Origin: an uncultured Burkholderiales bacterium
GTDB lineage: Bacteria; Pseudomonadota; Gammaproteobacteria; Burkholderiales; Burkholderiaceae_C
DNA: 64,000 nt
Assembly (NCBI GenBank): GCA_945952065.1
Contig: CAMFGY010000006.1
Span: 153,223 to 217,222, forward strand
Reading direction: 5' to 3'
Position numbers and translations under genes: made by a program. A model generated the notes under the pieces. It saw only the letters and a program-made list of their open reading frames with translations, searched no databases and was not told the DNA's origin. Below, in pieces: positions 37,462-45,809 of the stretch (the stretch's first letter is position 1; each line of letters starts with the position of its first letter).

Positions 37462-38481
37462 TCAGTCCCAGGGCGCCGCTTCGACAGCGCCTTCGGTGCC
37501 GGCCACTGTGGGGGCTGACGGGGTTGCGCTGGAAGGGGCTGAATGAGCCGCCGGAGGCAATGCCGCCAGAGCGGCACCTGCCGCCAGAAAGTCGTGCTCG
37601 CCACCGAGTCCGTCGATCAACTCCGGGATCAGCTTGCACAACTCGCCCGTGGCCAGGGCCGCGTCGGCATCGAAGGCTTCGTCCTTTTCGGGGCTGTCGC
37701 GGCCCTCAAAGACCAGATCCAAAAAGCTGATCTTCTTGATCTGCAAGGTGTCGGTCAGCATGAAAGACACCCGATCCCGCCAGGTCATGGCGAGTCGGGT
37801 GGGGGCTTTGCCACTGAGCAGATGTTGGCGCACTTCTTCGATGTCGAGGGCATGGCGGGCATAGCGCACCACGGACTTCATTTCATCGGCGCTCTTGAGT
37901 TCGCATTCGCGGTCGATGCTGAAGCCTTCGGGCGTGACGCCATCCATCAACCAGGCGGCCATGCAGGTGGCAGGTGCTTCGGCAGTTTGGATCAAGTGCA
38001 GGTGCAAGCCGGCCAATTCTTTGATCAACAGGGTCACCACCTCGTCCGCGCGGCTGGCACTGCCTGCATCGATCATCAGCAAATGCTGCGCCGGCGAAAT
38101 CCAGACTCGAATGCTGGACTGCTTGGTGAAGGCCATGGGCAGCAACTCCAGCGTGGCCTGTTCTTTCAGATCCTTGGTCTGTTTTTTGCCTGGCTTGCGA
38201 CCGGTTTCTTGCTCGATACGGGCGGCCAACTCCTCGGTCTTGCGTTTGACCACCGAGCCGGGCAGTACGCGCTGCTCGATCACCAGCTTGAGCAACCAGT
38301 GGCCGCCCACGTCTTCAATCAAGGGCGCATGCTCGATGCCGCGCGGCGGCGCCCAACCCATGGATTGCTGCTGTGTCGCGCCGCATTCCACAAAGACCGA
38401 TTTGGCCAATTGATCTTCAATTTGCTCCACCGTGGGCTGCCAGTCGGGCCCGACCCGGTACACCATCAAATTCTTGAACAC
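37462..38481 (-). CDS. rdgC: Recombination-associated protein RdgC
   Basis: A 339-residue RdgC ring-forming DNA-binding protein, which counteracts RecA and affects replication restart. It begins MFKNLMVYRVGPDW, has the family's MGWAPPRGIEHAPLIEDVGGHWLLKLVIEQRVLPGSVVKR core and KPGKKQTKDLKEQATLELLPMAF. Start codon is GTG at 38481, with AAGGA five nt upstream. It may lead the rdgC-ribD-ribBX-ribH-nusB-aminotransferase-ybgC-tolQRA transcription run. The last ~35 residues are Ala/Ser/Pro-rich. Confidence 0.94.
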   Translation of the reverse strand: MFKNLMVYRVGPDWQPTVEQIEDQLAKSVFVECGATQQQSMGWAPPRGIEHAPLIEDVGGHWLLKLVIEQRVLPGSVVKRKTEELAARIEQETGRKPGKKQTKDLKEQATLELLPMAFTKQSSIRVWISPAQHLLMIDAGSASRADEVVTLLIKELAGLHLHLIQTAEAPATCMAAWLMDGVTPEGFSIDRECELKSADEMKSVVRYARHALDIEEVRQHLLSGKAPTRLAMTWRDRVSFMLTDTLQIKKISFLDLVFEGRDSPEKDEAFDADAALATGELCKLIPELIDGLGGEHDFLAAGAALAALPPAAHSAPSSATPSAPTVAGTEGAVEAAPWD

Positions 38482-38591
38482 TGCAATCCTTGTTGCTCGC
38501 TGAACCCGCCACCGATGAGGGTGGGGCGGGCAAAAAAGTGCATTGTCTCAGGCTTGAGGGAGGTCTGATTCATGGGCCCCCTTCAGCACGC

Positions 38592-39905
38592 TCAGGGCGG
38601 CAAGGGGGTCTCGACGCCCAGTGGCTGATGCAAGACGCTGGCCGTATTGAGAAACTGCCCTTGTGAGGGGGCGGCAGGACTGCCGGAAGGGCAGTTGGAG
38701 TTGGCCTGCAGGACCAAGAAGTTTTGCCGGTTCAGTGCACCGGTGACTTTCGCGTAGTCCAAAGGGTGTTCTGCATTGTCGATTTTGCGGTCGCCGTTTT
38801 GGTCGGCGCTGTAGCGACACACTTTGACCGGAATGTCCACTGCGTTCGTGCTGATGGAGGGCAATGCCGGTGCCGTGAAAAACAGTTGAGTGGCCAGCAG
38901 ATCGATCGCTTTGCCCGGAGGGGGAACTTCGTCCGCCACATTGCGCAAGATCAGGCGTCCATACCAACTGCTGTTGTTGTCGGCATTGGGGTAGACGATG
39001 CAATGAAAATTGACGTGCGAGGTGGCGCTGGGACTGAGGCCGAGCGGATAGCACTCGTGGGCAGGGGCATTGGGGCCGCTTGCCGATCCTGGCTTGGCTG
39101 GCGCAGTGGCAATTCTGAGCGCGAAGGGCAGGCTGGCCAGACTGCTTTGGGCGGGGTAGGGGGGCGGGCTGATGCTGAAATTGACGGTGCCACTGAGCAA
39201 ATAGGCGAAGCTTGCTTGGCAGTTGCTCAGATCTTCGGGCACGATTTGCGCGTTCGACTTGCCCATGGCCACTGTGCATTTGCTGGTGATGACGCCAGTC
39301 AAATTGTTGAAAACCCAGGCCACGGTGTCGATTGCCGAGGGGATGAATACGCTGCGGCCATCGCCCATATCCTTGGCGTTTGTCGGAATTGCGGCTTCTC
39401 GGCCTGCCGGACGCTGCGTGTTGGGGGCCGCCGGTGCCAGGCCCAAAGAGCCGCTCAAGCTGGGTTCGGCCCCGGCAATGAAGCTGTCCATCAGGACAAA
39501 CTGATCCTGGCCAGCACGGTCTTTCCATTCAACCCGGATGCGTACCGCAGCCAAATCAGCCAAGCCTTGCGGGCTGGGCGTGACCCGGGTTGACAGCATG
39601 AAGTTGGCATTGCTGTTGGCATCACCGGCATTGACGCGGTCGCTGTCTGTGATGTCGCTGAAAGCGAGCGCGCCGGCCGCGGGGTTGGCGGGGTCGGGAT
39701 GCTGCATGCGCGAGTAGGAGCGCAGCGTTTCCATTTGAGCTTGCGCCAAGCGCACCGCTTCTCCTCTTTGTTTGGACAAATCGGCGCCGCTGCGCAAACT
39801 GCTTTGCAAGCCGATCAAGGCCACCATGCCAAAGGCCATGATCAGCAAGGCGACCAAGGCTTCAATCAGGGCCAGGCCTCGTGCCGGAGTTCGCAGGGCA
39901 ATCAT
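38592..39905 (-). CDS. Long PilV-like minor pseudopilin
   Basis: A 437-residue prepilin-like protein, last gene of the second pilin cassette. The leader MIALRTPARG and helix LALIEALVALLIMAFGMVALIGLQSSLR carry Glu5 and the PilV-type ALIEALVA pattern. AEAVRLAQAQMETLRSYSR matches PilV. The remaining ~350 residues are an extra C-terminal part with Cys pairs (SKCTVAMGKSN...SNCQASF; HECYPLGLSPSATSHVNFHC), well beyond the 150-200 usual for PilV. The ATG at 39905 is one base after the pilX stop; the longer upstream reading is rejected. Confidence 0.74.
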   Translation of the reverse strand: MIALRTPARGLALIEALVALLIMAFGMVALIGLQSSLRSGADLSKQRGEAVRLAQAQMETLRSYSRMQHPDPANPAAGALAFSDITDSDRVNAGDANSNANFMLSTRVTPSPQGLADLAAVRIRVEWKDRAGQDQFVLMDSFIAGAEPSLSGSLGLAPAAPNTQRPAGREAAIPTNAKDMGDGRSVFIPSAIDTVAWVFNNLTGVITSKCTVAMGKSNAQIVPEDLSNCQASFAYLLSGTVNFSISPPPYPAQSSLASLPFALRIATAPAKPGSASGPNAPAHECYPLGLSPSATSHVNFHCIVYPNADNNSSWYGRLILRNVADEVPPPGKAIDLLATQLFFTAPALPSISTNAVDIPVKVCRYSADQNGDRKIDNAEHPLDYAKVTGALNRQNFLVLQANSNCPSGSPAAPSQGQFLNTASVLHQPLGVETPLPP

Positions 39906-39906
39906 G

Positions 39907-41241
39907 TCAGTTCCACCAACTGCCGGGCACACGCACAAAGCTGCCACTCGCGTTCTTCAACTGCTCCATCACCTCCCAGCGGTACCAAAGGTCCACCATG
40001 CCCGCGATGCTCAGGTCGCCTTCCACCACCAGGGCACCTGTCAGCAAGGCTTGCAAGCCGCTGGTATTGCTCCAGCTGGCATTGCCGCGCACATAGAGCA
40101 GGCCCTGCATCTGCAGTGCTGCGTCGATGTTCAGCGCGCCGTTGACGATCACAAGCATGGGGCTGTTTGGCGCGCCCAGCACGGTGGTGGTGTTGATGCT
40201 GACCGGCCCTTCAAGCCAAACCAAGCGCACGCCTCGCGCATAGGCCGCAGCCAGGCTGGGCCCGCAGTCCGCAGCACATTGGATCCGGCGCATCGCGGGC
40301 TGGCGGCTGTATTCGGCTGCCGGCATGCCGAAAAACATCGCAAACATCTTGGCCGCGTCTGCCGCTTGCAATTGCGGGTCGGATTTGATGAGCGCCAGAT
40401 CTGCCGGTGTACCCGGCAGACTCTCGAGCCGTGAGTCCAGCAAATTGGGGATGCTCGCGTCACCGGTTTGAAGCAACAGGCCTTGACTGGTCTTGGGGTC
40501 GCTGTTGTGCAGGCCAATGCCGTTGGCGTCCAGCTTGATTTCGCCTTTCACGGTCAAGGGGACGGGTGGGGGCATTTTGAGGGCGCTGAGCAAGGCGGCA
40601 TCCACCGACACCACGGACTGGCTGGCTATGGCGTCGCGGGCCAATTCAACGCCCTCACAGTCGGACAAAGAACTGCTGGTGCAGGCCGTGGCGATGATGC
40701 GCACGATGCCGGGGCGGTTGCCCACAATAGGTTTGGGGAAGGTCACCTGAAAGCTGGGCTGCATATTGGCCGCCGCGGCGGGTGGGGTGGTGGGGGCCGT
40801 CCAAGCGGTGCTCGGGCATCGGCAGACCCAGCCCTGAGCCTCGCTGCGCACGCAATCCGCCACGGGCTTGTTGTCCAGTCGAATCGGGCTGACCCAGCGG
40901 CTTGTGGCCGCGATGCTGAGATAGCGTTCACGGAAGCTGTTGCTGGTGGGGCCGTCGGGCAGGCAGGCAGCGTTGATGGCATCGCTGTTGAGCATGGCCA
41001 AGGCCCACTCTGCGCCCGCTTCCGCGGTTTCGAGTGCAAGGCCGGATCGGTAGTAGTTGCTCGCGATGCGCTGCTCGAACACCATATTGCGGTTGGCGAA
41101 CGCAGCCATCATGGCCATGATCAAAAACAGCACCATCACCACCACCAGGGTGGCCGCCCCCGATTGCTGCGTTGCGCGGCGAGTTTGTTTCGGCCAAGTT
41201 TTGCCTGACCCTGTTTGCGGCGTGAGCTTGGGCCTGATCAT
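39907..41241 (-). CDS. PilX-like minor pilus protein
   Basis: A 444-residue protein with PilX N-terminal hallmarks: QSGAATLVVVMVLFLIMAMMAAFANRNMVFEQRIASNYYRSGLALETAEAGAEWALAML. As usual for PilX it lacks Glu5. Two-thirds of the protein is a larger C-terminal domain with short repeats in its last ~90 residues (VSINTTTVLGAPNSPMLVIVNGALNIDAALQMQ, GALVVEGDLSIAG), recalling the beta-helix-like body of the PilX-position protein in the first cassette. It overlaps pilW by 4 bp. Confidence 0.8.
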   Translation of the reverse strand: MIRPKLTPQTGSGKTWPKQTRRATQQSGAATLVVVMVLFLIMAMMAAFANRNMVFEQRIASNYYRSGLALETAEAGAEWALAMLNSDAINAACLPDGPTSNSFRERYLSIAATSRWVSPIRLDNKPVADCVRSEAQGWVCRCPSTAWTAPTTPPAAAANMQPSFQVTFPKPIVGNRPGIVRIIATACTSSSLSDCEGVELARDAIASQSVVSVDAALLSALKMPPPVPLTVKGEIKLDANGIGLHNSDPKTSQGLLLQTGDASIPNLLDSRLESLPGTPADLALIKSDPQLQAADAAKMFAMFFGMPAAEYSRQPAMRRIQCAADCGPSLAAAYARGVRLVWLEGPVSINTTTVLGAPNSPMLVIVNGALNIDAALQMQGLLYVRGNASWSNTSGLQALLTGALVVEGDLSIAGMVDLWYRWEVMEQLKNASGSFVRVPGSWWN

Positions 41242-41975
41242 TGGCAGGCTCCCTGGATTTGGTCATTGCGCATGCGACTGCTGAGCCGGATGCTGCGAAC
41301 TACTTCGGGGTCGTGGGCTGCCTGGCCCGTGAGTGAAATATCAAAGCGACGCAGCATCTGGCGGGGAGGACAGGCCGTGTTGCCCGCTTGGCAGGGCTTG
41401 TCGCAAAACTCAGCCAAGACCAGGGCCTGCTCATTCATCACCACATTGAAGGCGGTGATGCGCAGGGTATTGGGGTCGGTTAAGGGCTGATAAGCGTCGC
41501 CCAGCCGAAACTTCAGGATGCCGCCTTCGAGTTTGAAGCCAAAGCGTTCGGTGCTGGAGCTGACGATATTGTCCTCGGGGGATACCGCTGGAGGGGCGAC
41601 CGGGCTGAGCCGGTCTTGATGTCGCGAATAGCTGTACTCCAGCACCGGGCTGCCTTGCATTTGGGTGAGACTGACATCGGCGTAAACGTTGGGGATTGGG
41701 GCGGCATCGCTGGGCGAAGGGCTCCAAACGCCCCGCATGGGGACCGCCCAGGAGCCACTTCGCCGCAAATCTCGGAGCATCAGGTCGGCCGCAGCGCGCA
41801 GGTCTTGCTGCACCTGGGTTTCCAGCATCAAGCGGCGGTGTTCGGCCAATTGGCCGGTCATCATCAGGCTGGCACCTGCCACCACAATCATGCCGACGGT
41901 GATGCCCACCATCAGCTCGATCAAGCTGATGCCGCGCTGTCGCGTCTTGGCGGGCCTCACGAGGAATTGGCGCAT
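41238..41975 (-). CDS. PilW-like minor pseudopilin
   Basis: A 245-residue prepilin: basic leader ending RQRG, then ISLIELMVGITVGMIVVAGASLMM (Glu5 present) and the amphipathic QLAEHRRLMLETQVQQDLRAAADLMLRDLRRSGSW that marks PilW. A C-terminal Cys-rich loop follows (FCDKPCQAGNTACPPRQM). It overlaps the GspH-like gene by 19 bp and pilX by 4 bp. Confidence 0.84.
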   Translation of the reverse strand: MRQFLVRPAKTRQRGISLIELMVGITVGMIVVAGASLMMTGQLAEHRRLMLETQVQQDLRAAADLMLRDLRRSGSWAVPMRGVWSPSPSDAAPIPNVYADVSLTQMQGSPVLEYSYSRHQDRLSPVAPPAVSPEDNIVSSSTERFGFKLEGGILKFRLGDAYQPLTDPNTLRITAFNVVMNEQALVLAEFCDKPCQAGNTACPPRQMLRRFDISLTGQAAHDPEVVRSIRLSSRMRNDQIQGACQ

Positions 41976-42541
41976 GGACTCACCCCGCTCATCGTGCTGC
42001 CGCTCGGAGCGCAGGTCGAAACTCGACCCATGGTGTTGACTTGGACCTGCAACTGCGCCCCTCTGAGCCCAATGACGGTGACCGCGAAGCCCGCAACTGA
42101 ATTGGTCATGCGGGGGTGCTGAAAGGCAATGCTATTGGGCTCGAAAGGGTCAAATTGGCCGGAAAGGCTGAGACGAATACCCCGGCTGCTAGGGATTTGC
42201 ACGGTACGCAATTCGGCCGTTTGGCCACTGCAGGCGCTGCCCGGTGGGCGACTGCAATCGCAGCCTCCACTCGCACCAAAGTATCGAATCGTGTAGCAAC
42301 TCATATGGGATGGGAGGCCAAACGAGACGATGACGTCGTTGCGCTTGCCGCCCAAGCCAGCTTCAGCACGGGCGAACGCCAGGTCATTGCTGAGCTCGGC
42401 GGCGACCATCTGGACCCGACGTCGGTTCAAGATGTCTGCAAAAGAGGGGCCAAGCAGGGCTAGCAAAATACCCATCAGGGCCAAGGTGACCATCACCTCA
42501 ACCAGGGTCACGCCGCTTGACTCCGGCCTGTTCATGCTCAT
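41957..42541 (-). CDS. FimT/GspH-like minor pseudopilin
   Basis: A 194-residue prepilin: leader MSMNRPESSG, helix VTLVEVMVTLALMGILLALLGPSFADILNRRR (Glu5 present), then AAELSNDLAFARAEAGLGGKRNDVIVSFGLP typical of GspH/FimT C-terminal beta domains. The ATG at 42541 overlaps the pilE stop by 4 bp. A second FimT-like gene lies at the head of the same cassette, so the cassette carries two of these. Confidence 0.78.
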   Translation of the reverse strand: MSMNRPESSGVTLVEVMVTLALMGILLALLGPSFADILNRRRVQMVAAELSNDLAFARAEAGLGGKRNDVIVSFGLPSHMSCYTIRYFGASGGCDCSRPPGSACSGQTAELRTVQIPSSRGIRLSLSGQFDPFEPNSIAFQHPRMTNSVAGFAVTVIGLRGAQLQVQVNTMGRVSTCAPSGSTMSGVSPCANSS

Positions 42542-42996
42542 TGCGGCCAACACTGGGCCTTGGTATCGGCGGCACTGCTGTCTTTGGCTTCGTATTGAAG
42601 ATTGCCGCCGTCGACTCGAATTGACATTTCTGCGCATTGGCTGTCCCGGGCCTGAACACTGCTGCTACTGGGCACGGCCTTGGCGATGTAGCCATAAGCA
42701 AAGCTCGGAGGCTGACGAATGCCTGTCAGACTGAGCTCATAGTGTTTGCCGGCCGACTGTGACCCCAGTTTCAAGCCATCGTCACCCAGCGAGGAGGCGT
42801 AGTTGCCCCGATTGCTGCGCCACCGCTCCTGCGCTTGAACCACCGCGCTCAAGGCCGCAATCGCGTCGGAACGCCGACTTTTGGCCATTTGCTTCTGGTA
42901 AGCGGGCAAAGCCACCAAGGCCAAGATGGCCACGACAGCGCCGACCAACAGCAGTTCAATCAAGGTAAAGCCAAGACGTGAGTGTTTCGTTTGCAT
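42538..42996 (-). CDS. PilE-like type IV pilin
   Basis: A 152-residue pilin: leader MQTKHSRLG then FTLIELLLVGAVVAILALVALPAYQKQMAKSRRSDAIAAL, the classic PilE/ComP-type N-terminus, with Cys near the C-terminus (DSQCAEM, AQCWPQ) for a D-loop disulfide. The ATG at 42996 is used; an in-frame ATG at 43047 would add a non-pilin leader. A 164-nt gap separates it from the upstream fimT gene and contains a CATAAT box on the minus strand, but no good -35 was seen. Confidence 0.84.
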   Translation of the reverse strand: MQTKHSRLGFTLIELLLVGAVVAILALVALPAYQKQMAKSRRSDAIAALSAVVQAQERWRSNRGNYASSLGDDGLKLGSQSAGKHYELSLTGIRQPPSFAYGYIAKAVPSSSSVQARDSQCAEMSIRVDGGNLQYEAKDSSAADTKAQCWPQ

Positions 42997-43160
42997 AGAA
43001 GATTCATCGAGCGGAAGTGCGGCGACCTGCGCGATTGCAGGATTCAATTATGAAAAACGCAGGCCAAGCCAGTGATCCCATTGCGCCGCTTGTCGTTGGG
43101 CTGAGGCCGTTGGTCGGGTCGGCATTTCGGCCGAGAACTCAAAGCCAGTGTGCTGTGAAT

Positions 43161-43706
43161 TCAACAGCGTGGATATTGGGGCAAAGCAATGGAAGTGCTG
43201 CAGGTGCGCACCCGGCCCGCGATGCTGACCACCTGCTTGATGGACTCTCCGCTGCTCGTACTGAGTTCGATGCTCCCGGTGCTGGTGACCGCGCCTTGCC
43301 GGGCTTGAAAGCTGAGGGCGCTGATATTGGTTTTGAGTTCGAGTTTGTCGGCTTTGGCAATCCAACTGGACTTCAACAATCTGCCCGTGTTGGCGCAAGT
43401 CGCCAGCCCTGAACCGTCGCATTGGCATTCCCCGGTGGCGCCAGTGTGGACGAGGTAGCAGGCTCCGTTGGGATGCAGGTAAAACCGGACTTGAATCGAG
43501 TCGGCGTGAAGCACGGCCAAGCTGCGTGCTTCTTGCAGGTCAGTGAACAAGGTGGCGGCTGTCGCTGCCAACCGTTGACGTTGTTTGATTCGCTCCAGCG
43601 AGGGCAGGGCTTGGGCCAACAAAATGCCAACAAGCGCTACGCAGACACACAACTCGATCATGCTGTGGCCGCGGCTGAATCCGCTCCCGAGCAGGCCGTT
43701 CTTCAT
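43161..43706 (-). CDS. FimT-like minor pseudopilin
   Basis: A 181-residue prepilin and first gene of the second cassette: leader MKNGLLGSGFSRG, then HSMIELCVCVALVGILLAQALPSLERIKQRQRL (Glu5 present), then TATLFTDLQEARSLAVLHADSIQVRFYL, the helix-to-sheet segment of FimT/GspH. Several cysteines follow (GACYLVHTGATGECQCDGSG, CANTG, CSTS). The ATG at 43706 is preceded by a G-rich purine run. The gene points away from nrdR and is separated from pilE by 164 nt. Confidence 0.8.
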   Translation of the reverse strand: MKNGLLGSGFSRGHSMIELCVCVALVGILLAQALPSLERIKQRQRLAATAATLFTDLQEARSLAVLHADSIQVRFYLHPNGACYLVHTGATGECQCDGSGLATCANTGRLLKSSWIAKADKLELKTNISALSFQARQGAVTSTGSIELSTSSGESIKQVVSIAGRVRTCSTSIALPQYPRC

Positions 43707-43770
43707 GCCTCCACCCCCAATCGCTAACTTGTTATGTCAGCACAATTTAGGTTCGGATTTGCCTGGTTTC

Positions 43771-43802
43771 AGCCCCACTCGCGGGGGTGTTAGGTGGGGG
43801 CT
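43771..43802. terminator. GC hairpin between nrdR and the second pilin cassette
   Basis: Arms AGCCCCAC (43771-43778) and GTGGGGGCT (43794-43802), one bulged G. Placed 21 nt after the nrdR stop, on the minus strand it would end nrdR transcripts before the fimT promoter, but no T tract follows. Confidence 0.4.
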
Positions 43803-43822
43803 TGTCGCAGCTCGCGATTTGC

Positions 43823-44266
43823 TTAAATATCGCGAATTAGCTTGCGGAATTCGTCGACATCTTCAAAGCTTCGATAAACCGAAGCGAAACGGACATACGC
43901 AACTTTGTCAATGCGTTTGAGCTCGCGCATGACCAATTCGCCCAAGCGGTTGGAGGGCAATTCCCGTGCCCCGCTGGTCAGCAGGGTCTCTTCGATCTTG
44001 GCCAGGGCCGCATCAATTTGTTCGATGCTGACGGGGCGTTTGCGCAGGGCCAACTGCATGGACGCGCGCAGCTTCTTGGGGTCGAAGTCCGCGCGCGTTC
44101 CATCTTTCTTCACGATCACAGGCAGGGCAATTTCTGCCCGCTCATAGGTCGTGAACCGTTTGTCGCAACCCAGGCAGCGACGCCGGCGTCGCACCACATC
44201 ACCTTCGTCGGATTCCCGCGTCTCTGCGACTTGGGTTTCTGCGTGGCTACAAAAGGGGCAGCGCAT
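43823..44266 (-). CDS. nrdR: Transcriptional repressor NrdR
   Basis: A 147-residue zinc-ribbon/ATP-cone repressor of ribonucleotide reductase genes. The zinc ribbon is [17 protein letters not shown] with [15 protein letters not shown], and the ATP-cone follows ([30 protein letters not shown]). The C-terminus [19 protein letters not shown] is canonical. It lies 29 nt after glyA, the very common glyA-nrdR pairing, so the two are probably one operon. Confidence 0.97.
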   Translation of the reverse strand: MRCPFCSHAETQVAETRESDEGDVVRRRRRCLGCDKRFTTYERAEIALPVIVKKDGTRADFDPKKLRASMQLALRKRPVSIEQIDAALAKIEETLLTSGARELPSNRLGELVMRELKRIDKVAYVRFASVYRSFEDVDEFRKLIRDI

Positions 44267-44295
44267 GGGGTCTGAGGCTGGGTTGACTTGACGGT

Positions 44296-45543
44296 TTAAC
44301 GGTAGACCGGGAACTCGCGAGTCAAGGCTGCAACCTTGGCTCGCACGGCTTCGAGATTGGCCTCGTCATTGGGGTTGTCCAAGACATCGGCGATCAGATT
44401 GGCGGTCAAGCGCACCTGCTCTTCCTTGAAGCCGCGCGTGGTCATGGCCGGTGTGCCCAGGCGGATGCCGCTGGTCACCATGGGCTTTTGCGGGTCGTTC
44501 GGGATGCCGTTCTTGTTGCAGGTCATGTGAGCGCGGCCCAACACGGCCTCGGCCTCTTTGCCGGTCATGTTCTTGGGGCGCAGGTCCACCAACATCACAT
44601 GGCTTTCGGTCTTGCCGGACACAATGCGCAGGCCGCGTTTGGTCAGCTCTTCGGCCAACACGACCGCGTTCTTCACGACCTGTTCTTGGTAGGCTTTGAA
44701 TTCTGGGCTCAAAGCTTCCTTGAACGCGACAGCTTTGCCGGCAATCACATGCATCAGTGGGCCGCCTTGGATGCCAGGGAAGATCGAACTGTTGATCTGC
44801 TTGGCGACATGGTCCTTCATCAAGATGATGCCGCCACGCGGGCCGCGCAGACTCTTGTGCGTGGTAGAGGTGACCACGTCTGCATGAGGCACGGGGTTGG
44901 GGTAGACGCCCGCGGCGATCAGGCCCGCGTAGTGCGCCATGTCCACCATGAAATAGGCGCCGATTTCCTTGGCGATCTTGGCGAAACGTTCGAAGTCAAT
45001 GCGCAGGCTGTAGGCAGAAGCGCCAGCGATGATCAGCTTGGGCTTGTGCTCGCGCGCAGTGCGCTCCATGGCTTCATAGTCGATTTCTTCGCGCTCGTTC
45101 AGGCCGTAGCTGACAACCTTGAACCATTTGCCGCTCATATTCAGGGGCATGCCGTGGGTCAAATGACCGCCTTCCGACAAGCTCATGCCCATGATGGTGT
45201 CGCCAGGTTGCAGCAAGGCGAAGAAGACACCTTGATTGGCTTGAGAGCCCGAGTTCGGCTGCACATTGGCGTTCTCTGCGCCGAACAGCTGCTTCAATCG
45301 GTCGATGGCCAATTGCTCAACGACGTCCACGTACTCGCAACCGCCGTAGTAGCGCTTGCCTGGATAGCCTTCGGCGTACTTATTGGTCAGTTGGCTGCCC
45401 TGCGCTTGCATCACTGCCGGCGAGGTGTAGTTCTCGGAGGCAATCAGCTCGATATGGTCTTCTTGGCGCTGGTTTTCGTTTTGAACGGCGGCCCAGAGGT
45501 CGGGATCAACAAGGGCGAGGGTAGAAGTGCTACGGTCAAACAT
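44296..45543 (-). CDS. glyA: Serine hydroxymethyltransferase
   Basis: A 415-residue PLP enzyme converting serine and THF to glycine and 5,10-methylene-THF, a main source of one-carbon units. Motifs [51 protein letters not shown] (PLP lysine) and [13 protein letters not shown] are canonical. A ZTP riboswitch aptamer lies about 130 nt upstream of the start codon, so expression should rise when 10-formyl-THF runs short. The leader between aptamer and ATG has no obvious Shine-Dalgarno directly before ATG, so translational control is possible. Confidence 0.98.
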   Translation of the reverse strand: MFDRSTSTLALVDPDLWAAVQNENQRQEDHIELIASENYTSPAVMQAQGSQLTNKYAEGYPGKRYYGGCEYVDVVEQLAIDRLKQLFGAENANVQPNSGSQANQGVFFALLQPGDTIMGMSLSEGGHLTHGMPLNMSGKWFKVVSYGLNEREEIDYEAMERTAREHKPKLIIAGASAYSLRIDFERFAKIAKEIGAYFMVDMAHYAGLIAAGVYPNPVPHADVVTSTTHKSLRGPRGGIILMKDHVAKQINSSIFPGIQGGPLMHVIAGKAVAFKEALSPEFKAYQEQVVKNAVVLAEELTKRGLRIVSGKTESHVMLVDLRPKNMTGKEAEAVLGRAHMTCNKNGIPNDPQKPMVTSGIRLGTPAMTTRGFKEEQVRLTANLIADVLDNPNDEANLEAVRAKVAALTREFPVYR

Positions 45544-45671
45544 GGTGGATGGCAGTGCTCAAAGTGTGGAGCCTCTGGGCGGATGCACGGGTCAACTCCC
45601 TGCGATCACTTCAAAGGCTGCCCAGGCGAACGGCTGGATGCCACCCAGGGTCGGAAAAGACGCCTGAGTGG

Positions 45672-45744
45672 TTCGCGCTCCCCGGTGGTCTGCCACCTTG
45701 GACTGACTCTGGACGGAGTCAGCCTTCATCGCCAGTCGCGCGAA
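45672..45744 (-). ncRNA. ZTP (pfl) riboswitch aptamer upstream of glyA
   Basis: On the minus strand the RNA reads 5' to 3': P1 arm GCGCGAA (45744-45738 read in reverse complement), the invariant ACTGGCG element (45736-45730), a P2 hairpin with 7-bp CTGACTC/GAGTCAG arms (45703-45709/45716-45722), a P3 hairpin GGTGG-caga-CCACC (45684-45697), then CCGGGGAGC and the closing P1 arm. P1 is a perfect 7-bp pair. These features and their order match the ZTP riboswitch consensus, which senses ZTP/ZMP and activates one-carbon genes including glyA. The 128-nt stretch from the aptamer to glyA is the presumed expression platform; CTGGGC/GCCCAG and AGCCT/AGGCT pairings there are mutually exclusive, as a switch would need. 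Confidence 0.92.
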
Positions 45745-45809
45745 GCTCGCAGTGTAGCGGCAGTGGACGCTCTCTCGAGAAGCGAGAGGCGCCTGGCCTT
45801 CACGAGCGT

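Noticed and set aside
38505..38530. GC hairpin as terminator of the second pilin cassette
   Set aside because: Its A/T run lies on the wrong side for the minus strand, so it would not terminate that transcript.
45544..45671. A glycine riboswitch upstream of glyA
   Set aside because: The aptamer features are those of the ZTP class; no tandem glycine aptamers are present.
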